This document shows, piece after piece, positions 25,538 to 34,295 of a stretch of 64,000 bases of DNA (position 1 is its first letter; each line of letters opens with the position of its first letter). The position numbers were made by a program, and so were the translations under genes. Source of the DNA: Myxococcus landrumus (lineage in GTDB: Bacteria; Myxococcota; Myxococcia; Myxococcales; Myxococcaceae). Below the pieces are notes generated by a model. It did not search any database. It was given only the letters and a program-made list of their open reading frames with translations, and was not told the origin of the DNA. The stretch spans positions 5,530,001-5,594,000 of the forward strand of contig NZ_CP071091.1 in the NCBI RefSeq assembly GCF_017301635.1, given 5' to 3'.

Positions 25538-26680
25538 TCAGCCTTCCCGCTCCATCACCTGCACGAGCGCCTCGGCCATGTGGTCCCAGGTCCACGCGCG
25601 CAGACGCTCGGACAGCGCGGCCACGTGGGGTGACTGGCCCGCTTCGTGTGCTCGCCAGGACTCCAGCGCGCGGACGAGCCCGTCCACATCGTCCGGGTCC
25701 TCCAGCAACAACCCTCGCAGCGCCTCCGGGTAGCGCTCCGCCACTCCGGCCGAGCGGCTCACCACCGCGGGCAATCCCGTGCACAGGGCCTCGTGGACGC
25801 CCAGCCCGTACGCCTCGTACCGCGTGGGCGCCACCAACAGGTCCGCGGCCGACAGCAGCTTGGGCACATCGCGACGGAAGCCGAGGAACTCGATGCGCTC
25901 CGACAGCCCTCGGGCTCGCGCCTCCTGCTCCCACGTCTCCCGCTGCGCGCCCACGCCGACGACCTTGAGGTCCACGCCCCAATCCGCGTTCGCGTTCAGC
26001 CGGGCCCACGCGTTGAACAACGTATCAAAGCCCTTGCGACGGTCTCCCAGCGCCCCGATGAAGAGAGCCACGCGGCGCCCCTCCGCCCACCCCAGCTCCG
26101 CTCTCGCCGCGCTTCGTTCCTCGGGCGACACGGGATGGAAACGCTCCGGGTCGCTGCCGTAGTAGACGACGTGCACCCTCGCCTCGGGCACCCCCGTGGC
26201 CGCCACCAGGTCCGCCTTCGTCCGCTCCGAGTTCGCCAGGATGACCCGCGAGCGCCACAGCGCCTTGCGCTCGTCGTTCACGTAGCGATGGTGACTCACC
26301 CGCCCCTTGAGGCGGCGAAGCAGCCCACCCACCGGCTCCGAGACATACGCCCCATGGACGTAGTGCACCCAGTTCGCACCGGGCACCGCGCAGTTGCCGC
26401 CGTTGGCCAGGACGCGCCCCCCTTCGGCCCGCGTGCGCAGCGCCCACGCACGCCCCATGGCGTTCAGGAGCGGCTCGCCCAACAGATAGGCGTTCGCGGG
26501 TTTGGGCACGCGCACGAAGCGCACGTTGGGAAAGGCTCGCAGCTCGTCCGCGATTCGATGGGCCACCAGCCGCACGGGGCCGCCCTGCTTCGCCAGCCAC
26601 ATTGCCAGCGCCAGGTTGGCCCGGTCCATGCCACCAGTCGCGACGAAGTCACCGGCGATGAGCGTGTAGGGTCTTCGCAT
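25538..26680 (-). CDS. Family 4 glycosyltransferase
   Basis: This GT-B transferase of about 380 residues contains an AGDFVATGGMDRANLALA acceptor segment, VVYYGSDPERFHP, ALFIGALGDRRKGFDTL and PTRYEAYGLGVHEALCTG with the E-x7-E motif. ATG 26680 is chosen although it lies 32 bases inside the end of the upstream polymerase gene, because it begins at the first beta strand. It is the last gene of the minus-strand operon that begins at 32696. Sugar donor unknown. Confidence 0.87.
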   Translation of the reverse strand: MRRPYTLIAGDFVATGGMDRANLALAMWLAKQGGPVRLVAHRIADELRAFPNVRFVRVPKPANAYLLGEPLLNAMGRAWALRTRAEGGRVLANGGNCAVPGANWVHYVHGAYVSEPVGGLLRRLKGRVSHHRYVNDERKALWRSRVILANSERTKADLVAATGVPEARVHVVYYGSDPERFHPVSPEERSAARAELGWAEGRRVALFIGALGDRRKGFDTLFNAWARLNANADWGVDLKVVGVGAQRETWEQEARARGLSERIEFLGFRRDVPKLLSAADLLVAPTRYEAYGLGVHEALCTGLPAVVSRSAGVAERYPEALRGLLLEDPDDVDGLVRALESWRAHEAGQSPHVAALSERLRAWTWDHMAEALVQVMEREG

Positions 26681-28130
26681 GATTCCAGGCGCCAAAGAGC
26701 GCCGCGTTGAGCAGCCAGAACTCCATGCCCACCTGGCTCATGAAGAACGGGTAGCTGAAGGTCAGCGCCAATGCGCCCAGGTTGTACGCGAAGATGACGC
26801 TGCCCCACAGCCAGAACTCTTCGCCCAGGTCCTCGCGCCTCCGGGCCGCCTGGAACACCCACGCCATCGACACCAGCACGCCCAGCGGATACAGCAGCAT
26901 CACCAGGGCCCCGCCGTCGTACACCCACGCGGTCCACTGAATCTCCGCCCACAGCGGAGGGTGCTCGGGGTCGGAGTTGTCGCCGAAGTACGCGTTGGCC
27001 ATGCCGTAGCGGCCCAGCCCCGCGCCCAGCGGGTACTCCGGCAACAGGTACTCGAAGGTCCCCTCCAGGAAGTGGCCCCGGTTGCTGCGATAGACGTCCT
27101 CGGGCTTCGCCTCGAACAAGCTGTTCCAGCGCGACTGCACCGCGTCCCCGCCCACCGCGACGGCCCACCCGAAGGCAAACACGGCCGCCGTCCCCACCAC
27201 CGCGACCAGCTTCACCAGTCGCGCCAGTCGCCCGCTCAACATGAGCACGAAGGACATCGCGGCCAGACAGACGCCCAGCGTCAACGCAATCGCACGCACC
27301 TGGCAGAGATAGAGGCTGACCAGCCCCACCAGGATGCCTCCAGCGCTCACCCAGCGGGCCGCTCCTCTGCGCGAGGACAGCAGGAAGCCACTGCCCAGCA
27401 GCACCGCGTAGAAGGCGCCCGTCGCCGCGCCACCGGGCATGTCCGTCAACCCCATGGGACGGAAGACGCGCGCGCCACTCGCGGTCTCGAACTCCAGGCT
27501 GCGCAGGTACGAATCTCCCTGCGACTGCACCGCGGATGAGATGACGGGCTGGAAGCGGCCCGGGAAGTAGACCTGGAGCACCCCCAACGCCGCGCTGGCC
27601 GTGTTGAAGAAGAACAGCAGCGCCAGCGTGAGCCGGAACGTCTTCGAGTCGATGGACAGCCGCGTCACCCAGAACAGCGGCGCCATGATGGAGAGCTGGA
27701 TGCCGAGCTGCGCGGCGCCCCCCAGCGGACTCACCGTCCCCGGATGGAAGAAGTTGAGCGCCGTGACGCCCATGGCCCCCAGCACGAAGGGCAGCGCCGG
27801 ATGCTTCAAGGCGCGCCCCGGCACGAGCACCAGCAATGCGAGGCTCAAGCCGAACGCCAGGATGCGCACCACCATGCGCAGTGGGGCGATGGCGTTCACC
27901 AGCAGCAGCAACTGGCAGCCGATGAGCATCGCGACGAACAGCGGCACCAGCTTGCTCGACGACAGCAGCCCTTGTTTGGAGGCGGGCGGCTGCGCCTGAT
28001 TCGGCGCTGCTGCGGGCTCGCCCACGACCTCCAGCGGAGCATCCGGGCCTCGGCGGACGAACCTGCGCCCGAGCACCCCAGGGCCCTGAAGCCCAGGCCT
28101 CGCCGTGAGGGGCGAGCGCGGCGGACTCAC
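26649..28130 (-). CDS. O-antigen ligase-fold membrane protein (second Wzy-like)
   Basis: The 493-residue protein has about 12 hydrophobic helices after a Pro/Ala-rich N-terminus. A long periplasmic loop contains LPEYPLGAGLGRYGMAN, matching the Wzy_C/O-antigen ligase family (PF04932). It has no TPR extension, unlike the polymerase at 704-3316. GTG 28130 overlaps the preceding glycosyltransferase stop (GTGA), which fixes the start. It could be a polymerase, or a ligase attaching the polymer to a surface acceptor. Having two such genes in one locus makes a division of labour plausible. Confidence 0.82.
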   Translation of the reverse strand: MSPPRSPLTARPGLQGPGVLGRRFVRRGPDAPLEVVGEPAAAPNQAQPPASKQGLLSSSKLVPLFVAMLIGCQLLLLVNAIAPLRMVVRILAFGLSLALLVLVPGRALKHPALPFVLGAMGVTALNFFHPGTVSPLGGAAQLGIQLSIMAPLFWVTRLSIDSKTFRLTLALLFFFNTASAALGVLQVYFPGRFQPVISSAVQSQGDSYLRSLEFETASGARVFRPMGLTDMPGGAATGAFYAVLLGSGFLLSSRRGAARWVSAGGILVGLVSLYLCQVRAIALTLGVCLAAMSFVLMLSGRLARLVKLVAVVGTAAVFAFGWAVAVGGDAVQSRWNSLFEAKPEDVYRSNRGHFLEGTFEYLLPEYPLGAGLGRYGMANAYFGDNSDPEHPPLWAEIQWTAWVYDGGALVMLLYPLGVLVSMAWVFQAARRREDLGEEFWLWGSVIFAYNLGALALTFSYPFFMSQVGMEFWLLNAALFGAWNHAKTLHAHRR

Positions 28131-29254
28131 GAAGCCGCTCCCGCGACGACGGTGCGCAGGTCCTCTTCCAGGCCGCGCATGAAGGACTCCGCGCCACAGA
28201 GCATCGCCGCGCGAGCCGGACCCGCCGCCCCGAGCCTGCGCCGAGCCTCCGCGTCCACCACCAGCCGCAAGAGCGCGGACGACAGCGCCCCCGCATCGGG
28301 CGCGACGAGCTTTCCGCACGTCGCATCCACGATTTCCAACGGACCACCCAGCGCGGTCGTCACCACCGGAAGGCCGGCTTGGAGTGCCTCGATGAACGCG
28401 AGGCCAAAGGGCTCCGGCGAGGTGTTGGGCTGACAGTGCAGGTCCGCCGCGCGCATCAGCCGAGGCACATCCGTGCGCTGCCCCAGGAACCGCACCCGGC
28501 CCTCCAACCCCAGGGCCTTGGACTGGGCCACCAGCCCATCCAGGTACCGCACCTCTTCCTCTCGCTGGGCACCGCCCACCATCCACAGACGCCAGCCTCG
28601 CGCCTCGCGCATGCGGCCCAGGGCCTCCAGCAACAGCCGGTGCCCCTTCCACTCCTGCATGCGGCTGGCGTGGATGATGACCACGTCATCCTCGCTCGCG
28701 CCGAAGTCGGCCCGCAGGAGGCTCCGCTCCGACGCCTCCGGCACCCGCGCCGCCTGGGGCGCGAGCGGATGGCGCACGCGGTACCGCGCGCGAGGATAGA
28801 CATTCACCAACGAGCGCGCGGTGTAGTGGCTGTTGGCCAGCACCAGCTCCGGCGAGGTGACACTCGCCCAGCGCTCCAGCCAGTGCGTCCCCATCAGCGC
28901 GTCATGCTGGAAGAACACCAGCGGCACACCGGCCGCGCGGACCACTGGACCGAACAGAGCCTGCGGCCATGCGGCGTGACAGACGGCCGCGTCGTATCCA
29001 CCCTGCTTCAACAACGCGCGAAGTGCCCGGCGCGCGGTCCACACCGTCCAGGGACGCCCCACCCTCGCGGCCCCCAGGGAGTGCACCACCCTGTTCGCCG
29101 CGCGGAGCTCATCGGCCAGCCGTCCCTCAAAGCACAGCGCGAACTCATGCACCGTGTCCGAAGGAGCATTCACCGACTCGCGCGCGAGCGAGACCAAGAA
29201 GGACTCGATGCCTCCGTAGAGGTTGCCGCTGTAGACGTGCAGCACGCGCATCAT
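28127..29254 (-). CDS. Family 4 glycosyltransferase
   Basis: The 375-residue GT-B enzyme has the start MRVLHVYSGNLYGGIESFL, the VVIIHASRMQEWKGHRLLL donor-domain strand and TSPEPFGLAFIEALQAGLPV with E-x7-E. ATG 29254 overlaps the upstream GT stop as ATGA, and its own stop overlaps the polymerase start as GTGA. This places it firmly within the Wzc-led operon. Substrate unknown. Confidence 0.88.
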   Translation of the reverse strand: MMRVLHVYSGNLYGGIESFLVSLARESVNAPSDTVHEFALCFEGRLADELRAANRVVHSLGAARVGRPWTVWTARRALRALLKQGGYDAAVCHAAWPQALFGPVVRAAGVPLVFFQHDALMGTHWLERWASVTSPELVLANSHYTARSLVNVYPRARYRVRHPLAPQAARVPEASERSLLRADFGASEDDVVIIHASRMQEWKGHRLLLEALGRMREARGWRLWMVGGAQREEEVRYLDGLVAQSKALGLEGRVRFLGQRTDVPRLMRAADLHCQPNTSPEPFGLAFIEALQAGLPVVTTALGGPLEIVDATCGKLVAPDAGALSSALLRLVVDAEARRRLGAAGPARAAMLCGAESFMRGLEEDLRTVVAGAAS

Positions 29255-30513
29255 GACGCGCCCCGGACACTCTCTTCCGAGACCTCGTGCGGAGCCTCCT
29301 CGGCCACCACCGGCGAGGGCCTCCCCAGCGCCTCCGAGTACAGCTTGAGGCAGCGCGTGGCCATGACGTCGTCCCGGAACTCGGCCTCCGCGCGGGCCCG
29401 CGCCCCCTGGCCCAACTGCTCCGCCAGCCCCGGCGTCTCGAGCAACCGCCGCGCCGCGCGCGCGAGCGCGTTCGAATCCCCCACCGGCACCGTCAGCCCC
29501 GTCTCCTCGTGCTTGCTCACCCAGGGCACTCCCGAGTGAGGAATCGCCGTGTTCAGCACGGGGAGCCCGCTCGCCATGGCCTCCACCTGGGACAGGCCAT
29601 AGGCCTCGCTGCGGGCGTTGCTCGGGAACCACAGCGCGGTCGCCGCGCGGAAGGCGCCCATCAGCGAGTCCGGCGGCAGATAGCCCGCCCACGTCACCCG
29701 CGACTCCACGCCCAGCGCCTTCGCCCGCGCGCGGCCCTCCTCCTCCAGCGGCCCCACGCCCACCACCACCAGGCGCCCCGGCACGCGAGCCAACGCCTCC
29801 AGCGCGGTGAACAACCCCTTGTAGTAGACGAGCCGCCCCACCATCAGCCACAGCGGCACGCCCGCGTGCTCCTCGCGCCAGCGCGCCTCTTCTCGCAGCA
29901 CCTCGGGCGAGGGCTTCAGGTACGGCTCCAGGTCGATGCCCAGCGGCAACGCCCGCACCTTCTGCCGGAACATCTTCAGCAGCGAGGAGCCATGCACATA
30001 CGCCTCGCTGTCCGACAGAATCCGGTTCGCGCGCGCGTACAGCATCAGCTCGAGAGGACGAAAGAGCGCCCCCGCCACCTTCTGCCGGATGATGTCGCTG
30101 TGGTGCGTGATGAAGACCGTGGGCAGCCGAGGCACCAGGTCCAGCGCCAGCAACATGGTGGGGTTCGGCGTGTGCAGGTGCACCACGTCCACGCCCCGCT
30201 CCAACATCCGCCGCAGCACGCCGGGCAGCTCTGGCAGCACATCCATGCGCGCCACGGAGGCACGACGCCCCAACCGAACGACGCGCACCAGCCCGTCCCA
30301 GCTCTCGTGCGTGGGACTCCGGCCATGGAACTCGTGACTGGTGTTCCCCGAGTCCGACGAGTGGTTGGCGCACAGCACCTCTACCTGCGCGCCCTGCGCC
30401 GCCTGCGCACGGGCCAGCGTCTGGACATGGCTCTCGATGCCACCCGACGCGGGCGGATAGAACTTGCCCAGGTGAAGCACCCGGAGCCCCGCTCCCACCG
30501 TGGACGTGCTCAC
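29251..30513 (-). CDS. Family 4 glycosyltransferase
   Basis: The 420-residue GT-B enzyme carries LRVLHLGKFYPPASGGIESH, LPLGIDLEPYL, LWLMVGRLVYYKG and a donor motif SEAYGLSQVEAMASGLPVL. These features are close to the PimB/WbdB-like mannosyltransferase branch, though this is only a resemblance. GTG 30513 overlaps the tyrosine-kinase stop (GTGA). It is the second gene of the operon starting at 32696, followed by another GT4 gene. Confidence 0.88.
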   Translation of the reverse strand: MSTSTVGAGLRVLHLGKFYPPASGGIESHVQTLARAQAAQGAQVEVLCANHSSDSGNTSHEFHGRSPTHESWDGLVRVVRLGRRASVARMDVLPELPGVLRRMLERGVDVVHLHTPNPTMLLALDLVPRLPTVFITHHSDIIRQKVAGALFRPLELMLYARANRILSDSEAYVHGSSLLKMFRQKVRALPLGIDLEPYLKPSPEVLREEARWREEHAGVPLWLMVGRLVYYKGLFTALEALARVPGRLVVVGVGPLEEEGRARAKALGVESRVTWAGYLPPDSLMGAFRAATALWFPSNARSEAYGLSQVEAMASGLPVLNTAIPHSGVPWVSKHEETGLTVPVGDSNALARAARRLLETPGLAEQLGQGARARAEAEFRDDVMATRCLKLYSEALGRPSPVVAEEAPHEVSEESVRGAS

Positions 30514-32696
30514 GACTGCGCCACCCTGTCCTTCGACTCCTCGCCGCCGTACTGGCCATAGGCCAGATACGTGTCCCCGTAGCGCGGCGCCCGCAGGTCC
30601 ACGTCGTTGAGGATGGCCCCGTACATGCGCGCCTGCACGTCCGCCAGCGAGCGCAACGCGCGCCGCGCCGCCTCGCGGTTCGTCTTGCCCGCCTTCAGCA
30701 CCAGCACCACGCCGTCACTCTGCGTGGCCAGCACCGCCGCGTCCGCCACCGCGTTGAGGGGCGGGCTGTCCAGAATCACGCGGTCGAACTTCCCCGCCAC
30801 CGTCTTGAGCAGCTCCGTGAAGGCGCGCGTGTGCAGCAGCTCCGCCGGGTTGGGCGGCAGCGGACCACACGGCAACACGAAGAGACCCGGCACCTCGGTG
30901 CTCTTCACCGCCGCGTCGAGCGAGCCCTCCCCCACCACCAGCGAGGAGATGCCCAGCTCGTTGGGCACACCGAAGGCGCGGTGCAGCCGGGGCCTGCGCA
31001 TGTCCGTGTCCAACAACAACACCCGGTTGCCACTCTGGGCCATCGCCACGCCCAGGCTGATGGCCGTGGTGGACTTGCCCTCCTGCGGCCCGCTGGACGT
31101 CACCACCAGCGTCTTGAACGGCGTGTCCGGCGACATGAACAACAGGTTCGTCCGGATGGCGCGGCAGCACTCCGCCACGGAGGACTTGGGCTCGCGGTGG
31201 ACGTAGAGGTCGCGCTCCTTCGGCGGCCGGTTGCCCTCGATGCGCGGCATGATGCCGAGGAAGGCCAACCCCAGCCGCTCCTCGATGTCCGTCTGCGTGG
31301 CCACGCTGTTCTCCAGGAGGTCCAGCAGCAGCGCCACGCCCACGCCCGCGAGCAGCCCCATCACCAAACCCACCAGCAGGTTGCGCCTCACGTTGGGCTT
31401 CACCGGCACGAAGACGGGCCGCGCCAGGTCCAGCACGCGCACGTTGCTGGTGCGCAACAGGCCCGACAGCTCGATGTCCTTGAGCCGCTTGAGCACCAGC
31501 TCGTAGAGCCGCTGGTTGTTGTCCGACTCGCGCTTGAGGCGGTCGTACTCGATGGACTTCTTGTTCACGAGGAAGGCCTCCGCCTTGGCCTCGTCCAACA
31601 GCTTCACCAGGTTCTTGCGCTGCGCCTCCGCCTCCGACAGCTCCGTCTCCGCCGAGCGCACCACGTTGCGCAGGCTCTTGAGGAAGTCGCCCTGAATCAC
31701 CGCGAGCTTGCCCTGGCACTCCAGGAGCTTGGGGTGCTCGGGCAGGTAGCGCTCGGACAGCTCCGCGCACGCCACGCGCACTTCGGTGTAGCTCTTCTTG
31801 AGGTCCTGGATGGGGCCGTCCTTCGCGCCCGGCAGCGCCTCCGCCCACGTCTCGTCATCGGGCGACGACTTGCGCAGCTTCTGGATGGCCTCCACGCGCG
31901 CCTGCAAGCCGGCGATGCGCGCGCTCACCTCGGTGAGGTTCAGGTTGTAGCTGTTGATGCGGTCGCTGACGATGCTCATCCGCGACTCGAGCGACGTGGA
32001 CAACATGTCCGCGTCCTTCTTGAAGTCGTAGACGGCCAGCTCGCTCACCTTCGACTGGCTCTCCAGCTCCTCCAGCCGCCCTTCCAACCAGGTGCGCGCG
32101 TCCTCCGTCATGCGCAGCTTGAGCGCCAGGTTCTCCGCCATGTACGCGGCGGCCACCTCGTTGGCGAGCAGCGCCGCGCGCGCCGCGTCCACGTCATCCA
32201 CCGCGATGTTCATCACCCGCGAGTCCTTCGCGGGAATCACCCGGATGCGGCTCTGGAGCAACCCCACCGCGTCCGCGCCCTGCATCGCCTGCACACGCGC
32301 CTTCTCGTCCGACACGCCGCCGAGCCCCAGGAAGGCCGCGTCCGTGGACAACCCCAGCTTGTCCACCACCCGGCCCGCCACCGCGCGCGAGGTGATGATT
32401 TCGCTCTGGGTCGCGTAGTACTCCTTGTTGAACCAGTAGTTGCCGCGCTCCTCGCCCATCACTTCCTTCACCTCGCCATCCAGGAAGCGAGGCGCCATCA
32501 CGTCGATGATGAGCGAGGTGCTGGCGGAGAAGACCTTGGGCTGGCGCAGCGTGTAGACGGCCCCCAGCACCGCCACCACGGCCGCGACGCCGAGCACGAC
32601 CCACTTGCGTCGCCACAGCGCCCGCACGCGGAGCATCAAACCCGCGGGCGTGAGGCCACTGGTGCCACCAGCCGGGTCGAACACGGTTCCATCCAC
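30510..32696 (-). CDS. wzc: Wzc-type polysaccharide co-polymerase with BY-kinase domain
   Basis: This 728-residue inner-membrane protein joins a Wzz chain-length domain (helices about 32-50 and 438-460, with a long coiled periplasmic region between) to a bacterial tyrosine kinase domain. Kinase motifs are Walker A GPQEGKST (536-543), Walker A-prime LLLDTDMRRP (560-569) and Walker B ILDSP (641-645). The C-terminal tail holds four tyrosines (706, 710, 713, 716) as an autophosphorylation cluster. It controls polymer length and export with Wzy. The GTG start has an AGGAGAG site 7 bases upstream. It leads a coupled operon of at least five genes and resembles M. xanthus BtkB. Confidence 0.93.
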   Translation of the reverse strand: MDGTVFDPAGGTSGLTPAGLMLRVRALWRRKWVVLGVAAVVAVLGAVYTLRQPKVFSASTSLIIDVMAPRFLDGEVKEVMGEERGNYWFNKEYYATQSEIITSRAVAGRVVDKLGLSTDAAFLGLGGVSDEKARVQAMQGADAVGLLQSRIRVIPAKDSRVMNIAVDDVDAARAALLANEVAAAYMAENLALKLRMTEDARTWLEGRLEELESQSKVSELAVYDFKKDADMLSTSLESRMSIVSDRINSYNLNLTEVSARIAGLQARVEAIQKLRKSSPDDETWAEALPGAKDGPIQDLKKSYTEVRVACAELSERYLPEHPKLLECQGKLAVIQGDFLKSLRNVVRSAETELSEAEAQRKNLVKLLDEAKAEAFLVNKKSIEYDRLKRESDNNQRLYELVLKRLKDIELSGLLRTSNVRVLDLARPVFVPVKPNVRRNLLVGLVMGLLAGVGVALLLDLLENSVATQTDIEERLGLAFLGIMPRIEGNRPPKERDLYVHREPKSSVAECCRAIRTNLLFMSPDTPFKTLVVTSSGPQEGKSTTAISLGVAMAQSGNRVLLLDTDMRRPRLHRAFGVPNELGISSLVVGEGSLDAAVKSTEVPGLFVLPCGPLPPNPAELLHTRAFTELLKTVAGKFDRVILDSPPLNAVADAAVLATQSDGVVLVLKAGKTNREAARRALRSLADVQARMYGAILNDVDLRAPRYGDTYLAYGQYGGEESKDRVAQS

Positions 32697-32733
32697 GACT
32701 TGTCTCTCCTGGAGCCTGCGAGCGCCTTGGTGC

Positions 32734-32757
32734 GCCGGCGACCCGGCGTCCGCCGGC
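32734..32757 (-). promoter_or_regulatory. GC-rich leader hairpin upstream of wzc
   Basis: A 7-base inverted repeat (32734-32740 with 32751-32757) with a 10-base spacer lies about 38-61 bases before the wzc GTG, in its probable leader. It could act in transcript stability or attenuation. It may also be chance in such GC-rich DNA. Confidence 0.35.
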
Positions 32758-32911
32758 CCCGACCTTCACCCACACCCGTGAAAACCAGATTCGAGCGTGC
32801 CGTGTCCGGTGCGGGTTGTCCATCGTTCCGCCACTGCTTGGAAGCCCTCCGGACACCCTTCTTGGAGGCCGGAACGCGCGCATCCGAAGCGCCTGTGCTA
32901 GTGAGCCCGCC

Positions 32912-34261
32912 GTGAGCTTCCAGCATTCGGTCATCATCCCCTTCGACTCCTCCACCGTGGATGCCGCTGCCCACTTCGCCCGAGAGCTCGCCGGACGCGC
33001 TGAAGTCGTCCTCGCTGGCGACGGTCAGCCCGATGTGGCCTCACGGCCGGGCCTCCAGGTTCTCAGCGTCCAAGGAGGCAAGGGCGCGGCCATCCGCGCG
33101 GCGCTGCCCCACGTGACGAGCGCCGTGACGGTGCTCCAGGACGCGGATGCCGCCTACTCACCGGATGCCTACCAGTCGCTGATGGGGCCGTTGCGGGACG
33201 ACACCGCGGACGCCGTCTTCGGCCGCCGTGGCACGGCGGGGCTCGACCCCGAGGCCTGGGCCGAGCGCGCGCTGGGACACGTCACCCGCTTCGTCACGGA
33301 CGTGGCGGTGAAAGACCCGCTCAGCGGCGTGCGCGCGTTCCGCACGGAGGCGCTGCGCTCCGTCACGCTCACCAGCGATGACGACGCGGTGGACGCGGAG
33401 CTGGTGGTGAAGCTGGCCGCGCAGCTCTTCCGGCTCACCGAAGTCACGCTCCCGCCGCTCCAGGCCGTGCCTCGCCGCCCTCGCGCGGCGCGCATGTCCC
33501 AGCTTCGCACGCTGATGCGCTACGCCACCGTGCGCGACGACGCCGACAACCAGCACGAGGGCTACACCACGCTGGAGCGCATGGACGGCGCCATCCACTA
33601 CAACCAGTGGCTGGGCCGCCGCTTCCGCGAGCACCTGGGCCGGCGCGTGCTGGAGATTGGCGCGGGCATCGGCACGATTACGCGCGAGTTGGAGTCCGGC
33701 GCGGAGCTGCTCATCGCGCTGGAGGTGGACCGCTTCTACGTGGACCGGCTGAAGAACCTCTTCCGAGGCCGGCCGCACGTGCGCCCCTACCTGTCCGATG
33801 TGGCGCTGGCGGATTGGGAGTCGCTCAAGGGCGAGCAGTTGGACACCATCGTCCTCTCCAACGTGCTGGAGCACATCCCCGACGACGCGTCGGCGGTGCG
33901 CCGCTTCCGCCAGATTCTGGCCCCCGATGGACGCGTGCTCATCCTGGTGCCCGCGCTGGAGCAGTTGTTCGGCAGCATCGACGAGGCCGTGGGCCACCAC
34001 CGCCGCTACACGCCGGCCACGCTGCGCGCCGTGCTGGAAGAGAACGGCTTCGAGGTGGAGAAGCTGGAGTGGATGAACCTGGTGGGCATGCCCGGCTGGT
34101 TCGTCAACAGCCGCCTCCTGCGCCGCCGCTCGGTGCCCAAGCTCCAGCTCAAGCTCTACGACACGCTGGCCCCGCTGTTCGCCCGCGCCGAGGCCCACGT
34201 GAAGCTGCCGGTGGGCATGAGCCTCTTCGCCGTGGCCCGCGTCACGGGAGCCGACGCGTGA
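32912..34261 (+). CDS. Glycosyltransferase 2-methyltransferase fusion protein
   Basis: The protein has about 449 residues. Residues 1-190 resemble the DPM1/polyprenyl-phosphate sugar synthase branch of family 2 (GGKGAAIRAAL, VLQDADAAYSP, DPLSGVRAFR), although the opening PxYNE-type strand is degenerate. Residues about 215-449 form a SAM methyltransferase (RVLEIGAGIGTITREL, VLSNVLEHIPDD). GTG 32912 is chosen at the start of the first strand. A weak upstream extension to 32816 is possible. It is divergent from wzc by 215 bases and upstream of a GT-C-like gene, which suggests it may make a lipid-linked sugar that the neighbour uses. Confidence 0.75.
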   Translation: MSFQHSVIIPFDSSTVDAAAHFARELAGRAEVVLAGDGQPDVASRPGLQVLSVQGGKGAAIRAALPHVTSAVTVLQDADAAYSPDAYQSLMGPLRDDTADAVFGRRGTAGLDPEAWAERALGHVTRFVTDVAVKDPLSGVRAFRTEALRSVTLTSDDDAVDAELVVKLAAQLFRLTEVTLPPLQAVPRRPRAARMSQLRTLMRYATVRDDADNQHEGYTTLERMDGAIHYNQWLGRRFREHLGRRVLEIGAGIGTITRELESGAELLIALEVDRFYVDRLKNLFRGRPHVRPYLSDVALADWESLKGEQLDTIVLSNVLEHIPDDASAVRRFRQILAPDGRVLILVPALEQLFGSIDEAVGHHRRYTPATLRAVLEENGFEVEKLEWMNLVGMPGWFVNSRLLRRRSVPKLQLKLYDTLAPLFARAEAHVKLPVGMSLFAVARVTGADA

Positions 34262-34295
34262 AGACCCGCGGCCGCGCCCCGGGGAGCACGACACC

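Noticed and set aside
26464-28347. A 627-codon frame overlapping the second polymerase in another reading frame
   Set aside because: Composition is Gly/Arg/Ala-rich with no hydrophobic helices. The overlapping frame gives a normal 12-helix protein with a coupled start.
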